From: Planctomycetaceae bacterium
Lineage (GTDB): Bacteria; Planctomycetota; Planctomycetia; Pirellulales; Thermoguttaceae
Assembly (NCBI GenBank): GCA_009778035.1
Contig: WRKP01000018.1
Coordinates: 1 to 45,767, forward strand
Length of the DNA stretch: 45,767 bases
Reading direction: 5' to 3'
The notes beneath the pieces are model-generated. The model did not search any database. It saw only the letters and a list, made by a program, of their open reading frames with translations, and had not been told where the DNA came from. Of the stretch, positions 41,402 through 45,767 are shown piece after piece (position 1 is the first letter of the stretch; the number at the start of each line of letters is the position of its first letter). The position numbers and the translations under genes were made by a program.

Positions 41402-42619
41402 ATGGATACGCTCGAACTTATAAAAAGCCTTAAAGAATCCAACGACGGCAAAATCGTTCTCCTCGTTGCCGACGGGATCGGCGGACTCGCCCAAAAACCC
41501 GGCGGATTAACCGAACTCGAAACCGCAAAAACGCCCAACCTCGATGCACTCGCTAAAATCGGTGTGCAAGGCCTCTCCACTCCCATTAAACCCGGTATCA
41601 CCCCCGGCAGCGGGCCCGGACACCTCGGCCTCTTCGGATATGATCCGCTTAAATACGTCATCGGACGCGGTGCCCTCGAAGCCGCCGGAATCGGCTTCGC
41701 GATGACCGATAACGATGTTGCCATCCGATGCAATTTTTGTACAACAGACGCCGCTGGCAATATCTCCGACCGTCGGGCAGGCCGAATCCCCTCCGATGAG
41801 AGTGCCGCCGTCGTGCAAAAATTGAAAGCCATTAAAATTCCCGGTATCGAAGTATTCGTCGAGCCCGTCAAAGAACACCGCTTTGTCGTCGTCTTCCGTG
41901 GTGAAGGCCTCGGCGATGCCGTTGCCGATACCGACCCGCAAAAAACGGGCGTTCCCGTTATGAATCCGGCCGTTCACGCGGGCGTGCAGTGTCCGGCATC
42001 GGAAAAAACGGCGAAAATTGCCAAGGAATTTCACGAGCAGGCCGTCAAAATCTTGGCCAATGAGCCGAAGGCCAATAATCACACGATGCGTGGCTTCGCC
42101 AGAAAGCCCCATGTACCGAGTTATCAGGAAATCTATGGCCTCCGGTCGGCATGCATTGCGGTCTATCCGATGTATAAAGGCTTGGCGAGTTTTGCCGGGA
42201 TGGATATTGTCGGAGAAGCACAGACGCTTGCCGAGGAAATTGACATTCTGAAAAAGGAATGGAACAACTACGATTTCTTTTTTGTGCATTTCAAGTACAC
42301 GGACAGCCGGGGCGAAGACGGCAACTTTGACGGCAAGGTCGCGATGATCGAGGAATTTGATGCGGTCATTCCGCGGGTGATGGAATTGAAGCCGGCGTGT
42401 TTGATAGTAACGGGCGACCACAGTACGCCGGCGGTGATGTCCTCGCACAGTTTCCATCCGGTGCCGACGTTGTTGGTTTCGGACTTGGCGAGAACGGATG
42501 CGACGCAGGAGTACAGTGAGCGAGCGGCCGTGCAGGGCGGATTGGGCCAATTTGAGGCGATGTACATCATGCCGTTGGCGATGGGACATGCCGGAAAATT
42601 GGGCAAATTCGGTGCGTGA
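41402..42619 (+). CDS. apgM: Cofactor-independent phosphoglycerate mutase (ApgM type)
   Basis: 405 residues of the alkaline-phosphatase superfamily, archaeal-type 2,3-bisphosphoglycerate-independent mutase. VLLVADGIGG holds metal ligand D24; TPGSGPGHLGLFGYDP holds the serine nucleophile S70; FFVHFKYTDSRGEDGNFDGK and VTGDHSTPAVMSSHS supply further metal ligands. It interconverts 3- and 2-phosphoglycerate in glycolysis. It is unlike the 510-residue bacterial GpmI. It is a single gene. Confidence 0.92.
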   Translation: MDTLELIKSLKESNDGKIVLLVADGIGGLAQKPGGLTELETAKTPNLDALAKIGVQGLSTPIKPGITPGSGPGHLGLFGYDPLKYVIGRGALEAAGIGFAMTDNDVAIRCNFCTTDAAGNISDRRAGRIPSDESAAVVQKLKAIKIPGIEVFVEPVKEHRFVVVFRGEGLGDAVADTDPQKTGVPVMNPAVHAGVQCPASEKTAKIAKEFHEQAVKILANEPKANNHTMRGFARKPHVPSYQEIYGLRSACIAVYPMYKGLASFAGMDIVGEAQTLAEEIDILKKEWNNYDFFFVHFKYTDSRGEDGNFDGKVAMIEEFDAVIPRVMELKPACLIVTGDHSTPAVMSSHSFHPVPTLLVSDLARTDATQEYSERAAVQGGLGQFEAMYIMPLAMGHAGKLGKFGA

Positions 42620-42914
42620 TTGATGTTGCGGCAAAATACAGAGCCCGACAGAGCCCGTGGCGTGAGCCAGGGGCCTATCTTGCGTTACGGATGCGGAGAT
42701 GCGCCGTTCCAATCGGATTATTTGGCAAGACAAGCATTGCCGTTTTACTATGTACAGCCGCTCTTTTACGGATACCGAGCACAATGGGAGAATTGTCGGC
42801 AACTTTAAGAACAACTTCCCGCTTCGTCGATAACTCTATCTGGCGGGGAAGATTCCGAAAACACATTTTCCGCAATTTTGCCCTACATATTCATCCATTC
42901 GACCGTATTGCTCC
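42620..42914. other. Unassigned spacer before the sigma factor gene
   Basis: 295 bp. A 62-codon frame on the plus strand (42620-42808, QSDYLARQALPFYYVQPLF) and a 66-codon frame on the minus strand (42675-42875) are both open, and neither has a ribosome site or recognisable homology. No clear promoter or terminator is seen. Confidence 0.3.
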
Positions 42915-43793
42915 ATGGAGTCGCACTCAGTATCCAAAAAATTTGTTGATGATGACTTCGCGATGTCAGGAGTCCAATCGCCGCTGGAAACCTATCTCCG
43001 TGAAATCACGGGGATTGCCCTGCTGACGCCCGACGAAGAATTAGAGTTGGCAACGGACGTTTGGGATGGTGATATGGAAGCCAGAGACCTGATGATTCGT
43101 TCCAATTTACGGCTCGTCGTCAATATCGCCCGAGGATATACCGGCCGCGGATTGGGATTACAGGATTTGATCGAGGAAGGAAACCTGGGACTACTCCGGG
43201 CCGTCGAGGGATTCGATCCGGCAATGGGAACCAGGTTTTCGACCTACGCAAGTTATTGGATCAAACAATCAATCAAACGCGCATTGATTAACTCTTCCAA
43301 AACGATTCGCATTCCTGCCTATATGGTCGAAATTTTGTCCAAATGGCAACGGGCAAGCAGCAGATTATCGGAAGATTTAGGCCGAACGCCGACTCATGAA
43401 GAAGTTGCTCGGCTCATCGGATTGCCGAAAAAGCGGTTATCTTTGATTAAAAAGGCCATTTTGATTAACAGTTTGGTGCCGCAATTTGACCAACCGGAAT
43501 CGGGTTTGACGCTTAATGAGGTGATCGCGGACAAGCGGCGTTATCGTCCTGATGAGACGATGTTGGCGAGCGACAATTTGGCGTATGTTATGGCTCAACT
43601 TGAGTCGATGGACACGCGGGATGCAACGATATTGAAGATGCGTTTTGGTCTTTGCGGATACGATGCCCGCACATTGCAGGAAATCGGCGAAAAATTGGGC
43701 CTGACCCGGGAACGTGTCCGGCAAATTGAAATCGAAGTCTTGAACCGTTTGGGTGAAGCTCTTGAAGGCATTCGGCCCCGCTTGGCGAGGTGA
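42915..43793 (+). CDS. RNA polymerase sigma-70 family factor (RpoD-like, group 1/2)
   Basis: 292 residues with regions 1.2 to 4.2 but no region 1.1. Region 1.2 (PLETYLREITGIALLTPDEE) is followed by region 2 (NLRLVVNIARGYTGRGLGLQ, DLIEEGNLGLLRAVEGFDPA, FSTYASYWIKQSIKRAL), region 3 (RTPTHEEVARLIGLPKKRL) and region 4 (TLQEIGEKLGLTRERVRQIE). Recognition helices of this type bind TTGACA/TATAAT promoters, matching the promoters seen across the window. Lack of region 1.1 and the modest length suggest a group 2 factor or a short primary factor. The ATG at 42963 (M17) is an alternative start. Confidence 0.9.
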   Translation: MESHSVSKKFVDDDFAMSGVQSPLETYLREITGIALLTPDEELELATDVWDGDMEARDLMIRSNLRLVVNIARGYTGRGLGLQDLIEEGNLGLLRAVEGFDPAMGTRFSTYASYWIKQSIKRALINSSKTIRIPAYMVEILSKWQRASSRLSEDLGRTPTHEEVARLIGLPKKRLSLIKKAILINSLVPQFDQPESGLTLNEVIADKRRYRPDETMLASDNLAYVMAQLESMDTRDATILKMRFGLCGYDARTLQEIGEKLGLTRERVRQIEIEVLNRLGEALEGIRPRLAR

Positions 43794-43840
43794 TATGAAT
43801 ACCTGCTGCACCCCCTTTTTTGCCGTTGGCCTGTTTGCGG

Positions 43841-43846
43841 TATAAT
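43841..43846 (+). promoter_or_regulatory. TATAAT -10 box of miaB
   Basis: A consensus TATAAT separated by only 7 nt from the ATG at 43854. A TTGCCG at 43820-43825 gives a short 15-nt spacer. Confidence 0.55.
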
Positions 43847-43853
43847 CCAACAT

Positions 43854-45092
43854 ATGCCGCAAAAATTCTACATCGAAACGCTCGGTTGTCAAATGAATGT
43901 CCTGGACAGCGAACTTGCCGCGTCCGCTCTCAATATGATGGGTATGCAACAAAGCAATGTGCCCGACGATGCCGATGTGATTTTATTCAATACCTGCAGC
44001 GTCCGCCAGCATGCCGAAGATAAAGTCTATAGCGCACTCGGCCGGCTCAAAACTTGGAAAACCGAAAAGCCCTTCGGCATTCTTGGCGTTCTCGGCTGTA
44101 TGGCCCAAAAAGACCAAAAATTGGTTTTTCAGCGGGCCCCCCACGTCGATTTCGTGCTTGGCCCCGGCTGCTTGGATGTCCTTGCCGAAACCATCAGCCG
44201 ATTGCTTGCGGAAAAAATCCGGCCTTCCAAAACCGTCTGCGTGAGTCTGAATCGAACGGCAAATGCCCATCCCGATGTTCTCGATAGTTTCCGGCAATAC
44301 AATCCAGAACGAATCGTACCCGCCGAATCGGATATTCCGGCATCGCTGGTTCGGATTATGTTTGGTTGCAACCAATTTTGCTCCTATTGCATAGTGCCGT
44401 TTGTCCGCGGGCCGGAGCAAAGCCGCCCGCCGCAGGATATTATCAACGAAGTACGGCACCTTGCCGGGCAGGGAACGGCCAAAATCACCCTCATTGGCCA
44501 GACGGTCAACTCTTATCAGTATCAGGAAGGCGAGCGGAGCGTGCGGCTGTCCGACCTGCTCTATCGGCTTTCCGGCATTACCGGCATTGAACAAATTGAT
44601 TTTGTTACGATGTATCCGACCGGAGGGAGAGGAAAACAACACAGCCCGACCGGAGGGGGAGGGCAGCAGCACGGCCCGTTGGGGATTGACGAAGATTTAT
44701 TGCAGGCCGTTCGGGACTTGCCGAATGTGTTAAAGCATTTGCATATCCCGGCACAGAGTGGTTCGGATGCCGTATTAAAGCGAATGAATCGTCAATATAC
44801 GGCCGCATTTTACCGGGAATTAGTGGACAGGATTTATGCAACGATACCTGGTTCGACGATTACAAGCGATTTTATCGTCGGATTTTGCGGCGAGACGGAC
44901 GCGGATTTCGAGCAAACAGTCGATTTGGTCAAGCATTGCCGGTTTCGCAACAGTTTTATTTTCAAGTACAGTGAAAGGGCGGGCACAAAGGCAGCTGAAC
45001 TCTATGCGGATGATGTTCCCGACGAGGTGAAGAAGTTCCGGCATAACCGCCTGCTGGCGACGCAAATTGAAATATCTAGAACGAATCCATAA
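43854..45092 (+). CDS. miaB: MiaB-type tRNA methylthiotransferase, lacking a normal TRAM domain
   Basis: 412 residues. The UPF0004 domain has cluster cysteines C12 (ETLGCQMNVLDSE), C48 (NTCSVR) and C82 (GCMAQ). The radical SAM motif is C172, C176, C179 (GCNQFCSYCIVPFVRG). HLHIPAQSGSDAVLKRMNR and ITSDFIVGFCGETDADF also fit. MiaB adds the 2-methylthio group to i6A37 in tRNA. Two oddities: residues 255-275 are a Gly/Gln/His-rich insertion encoded by a 30-bp tandem duplication, and the protein stops at ATQIEISRTNP where family members continue into a TRAM domain of about 60 residues. A frame one base over continues with LERIHNCFGR, suggesting a frameshift near 45075-45090. It may be partly impaired. 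Confidence 0.82.
   Translation: MPQKFYIETLGCQMNVLDSELAASALNMMGMQQSNVPDDADVILFNTCSVRQHAEDKVYSALGRLKTWKTEKPFGILGVLGCMAQKDQKLVFQRAPHVDFVLGPGCLDVLAETISRLLAEKIRPSKTVCVSLNRTANAHPDVLDSFRQYNPERIVPAESDIPASLVRIMFGCNQFCSYCIVPFVRGPEQSRPPQDIINEVRHLAGQGTAKITLIGQTVNSYQYQEGERSVRLSDLLYRLSGITGIEQIDFVTMYPTGGRGKQHSPTGGGGQQHGPLGIDEDLLQAVRDLPNVLKHLHIPAQSGSDAVLKRMNRQYTAAFYRELVDRIYATIPGSTITSDFIVGFCGETDADFEQTVDLVKHCRFRNSFIFKYSERAGTKAAELYADDVPDEVKKFRHNRLLATQIEISRTNP
44616..44675 (+). repeat. Two tandem 30-bp repeats inside miaB
   Basis: Copies at 44616-44645 and 44646-44675, both beginning CCGACCGGAGGG, keep the frame and encode PTGGRGKQHS and PTGGGGQQHG. The motif CCGACCGGAGGGAGAGG also occurs in the lipoprotein gene at about 20483. 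Confidence 0.8.
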
Positions 45093-45388
45093 TTGCTTTG
45101 GACGCTTTTCCATCCATTCCGGCATCGGTCAGAGGCTACCATACTGGCGGATTGAGGGCAGGGACTCGAATTGGTGGTGGATTCGGTCAAGGTGCATCTC
45201 CCTTTGGTGTATGGGGAGCTTTGGGAACAATCAATCGCGGCGAAACGGCATCGTTGTAAGTATGTCCGGCAGTCGCAAATTGCGGCACGCCGGGAGGCGT
45301 GTCCCAAACTTAATGTTACGATGCCCAAGACAACCTGAATTACAGGTGTTCCTCAAGCATCTCCAACAAATTTCGCACATCACCCGGT
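45093..45388. other. Unassigned region after miaB
   Basis: 296 bp without a confident gene. In one frame it reads GYHTGGLRAGTRIGGGFGQG and onward to a stop at 45259, glycine-rich; another frame continues the MiaB-like LERIHNCFGR. It may contain the displaced 3' end of miaB. Confidence 0.3.
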
Positions 45389-45767
45389 TCAACAGAACTC
45401 CCGATAGAGAGCAAGTCGCCGCTCAAATGCCGTGTCGAAATTGAATTCCCTTGCAACTCGCTCCCGAGCGGCACGTTGCATCGCACGACGCAGTTCCTCA
45501 TTTTCCAGCAAGTACAAAAGCCGTTTTGCGGCTGTCCGTCGATAAAATCGGAAATCTTCATTATGCGGAATAAGAATTCCAGACGCTCCGTCCAGGATGT
45601 ATGCCCGGCTTTCCTGAGTTTCCAATGCAATGACCGGCACGCCGCAGGACATTGCCGACAAAATCGCACCTGAATACTCCGGCAATGGACTTAAATGTAA
45701 TAAAACATCAAAATTAGGCAAAAGTCGATGCACATCCTTGCGATTGCCTAAAAAATGCACTCTGGAA
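45389..45767 (-). CDS. Glycosyltransferase family 4-like protein, C-terminal part (cut by window edge)
   Basis: The visible 125 residues form the C-terminal Rossmann half of a GT-B glycosyltransferase: VHFLGNRKDVHRLLPNFDVL, then PEYSGAILSAMSCGVPVIA with the donor-binding region, and ASGILIPHNEDFRF. These enzymes transfer sugars from nucleotide donors to envelope glycans or lipids. The frame is open to the edge (SR before VHFLG), so the true start lies beyond 45767. The invariant acidic residue of the EX7E motif appears altered (PEYSGAILSAMSCG rather than ...EAMACG). Confidence 0.8.
   Translation of the reverse strand, partial: SRVHFLGNRKDVHRLLPNFDVLLHLSPLPEYSGAILSAMSCGVPVIALETQESRAYILDGASGILIPHNEDFRFYRRTAAKRLLYLLENEELRRAMQRAARERVAREFNFDTAFERRLALYREFC

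Noticed and set aside
41507-42814. A 435-codon minus-strand frame over apgM
   Set aside because: Antisense shadow; the plus-strand frame has the conserved phosphoglycerate mutase motifs and a promoter.
43437-43952. A minus-strand frame across the sigma factor and miaB
   Set aside because: Spans two well-supported plus-strand genes and has no homology.

Overview
The window reads as a contig from a mesophilic, roughly 50% GC bacterium, most likely an anaerobic member of the Planctomycetota. Support for this comes from a HEAT/TPR exported protein next to infA, a transglutaminase-like lipoprotein, an ArsF-type thioredoxin-fold protein, an AT-hook small protein, a Tat-exported Gfo/Idh oxidoreductase, a very large OstA/LptA-like envelope protein and scattered ribosomal-protein genes. 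A bacterial [FeFe] hydrogenase points to fermentative, low-oxygen life. The lineage is inferred from gene content; no rRNA gene is present.

Layout. 1-1100 is a decayed mobile or accessory island: a group II intron-like 3' end, an N-truncated PIN toxin with its small partner, and a multiply frameshifted BRO-N antirepressor. From 1133 on the sequence is mostly housekeeping: HU; a pseudopilin; a YgiQ-type radical SAM protein; a lone response regulator; a BioW-BioF fusion for biotin; tRNA-Leu(CAG); a UvrD/PcrA helicase; an NAD-dependent epimerase; infA with a HEAT protein facing rpmJ-rpsM-rpsK; an AT-hook protein; an OstA-like giant; HtrA; a transglutaminase-like lipoprotein; an isolated rplB; a proline-rich PDZ protein; sat; a Gfo/Idh oxidoreductase; argG; an RluB-type pseudouridine synthase; an HlyD-like adaptor; a UDP-sugar pyrophosphorylase; a helical envelope protein; an ArsF-like protein; a HEAT/TPR protein; argH; tsaB; an [FeFe] hydrogenase; an MFS transporter; apgM; a primary-type sigma factor; miaB; and a glycosyltransferase cut by the right edge.

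Genes are mostly single transcription units separated by 100-350 bp spacers. The spacers are full of three dispersed palindromic repeat families (A, B and C below). Many genes have a near-consensus -10 box only 7-12 nt before the start codon, so leaderless or near-leaderless mRNAs look common; ribosomal genes, HU and a few others have Shine-Dalgarno sequences instead.

The strongest candidate for an undescribed system is a matched pair of 5' leaders on argG and argH. Each has a good promoter followed within about 20 nt by the same element: AACAAAGGCGTT, an ATG, and a closing arm AACGCCTTTTTTG that makes a Rho-independent terminator. In argH the conserved ATG opens a 22-codon ORF with four arginine codons that ends at the U-tract, suggesting arginine-responsive transcription attenuation.
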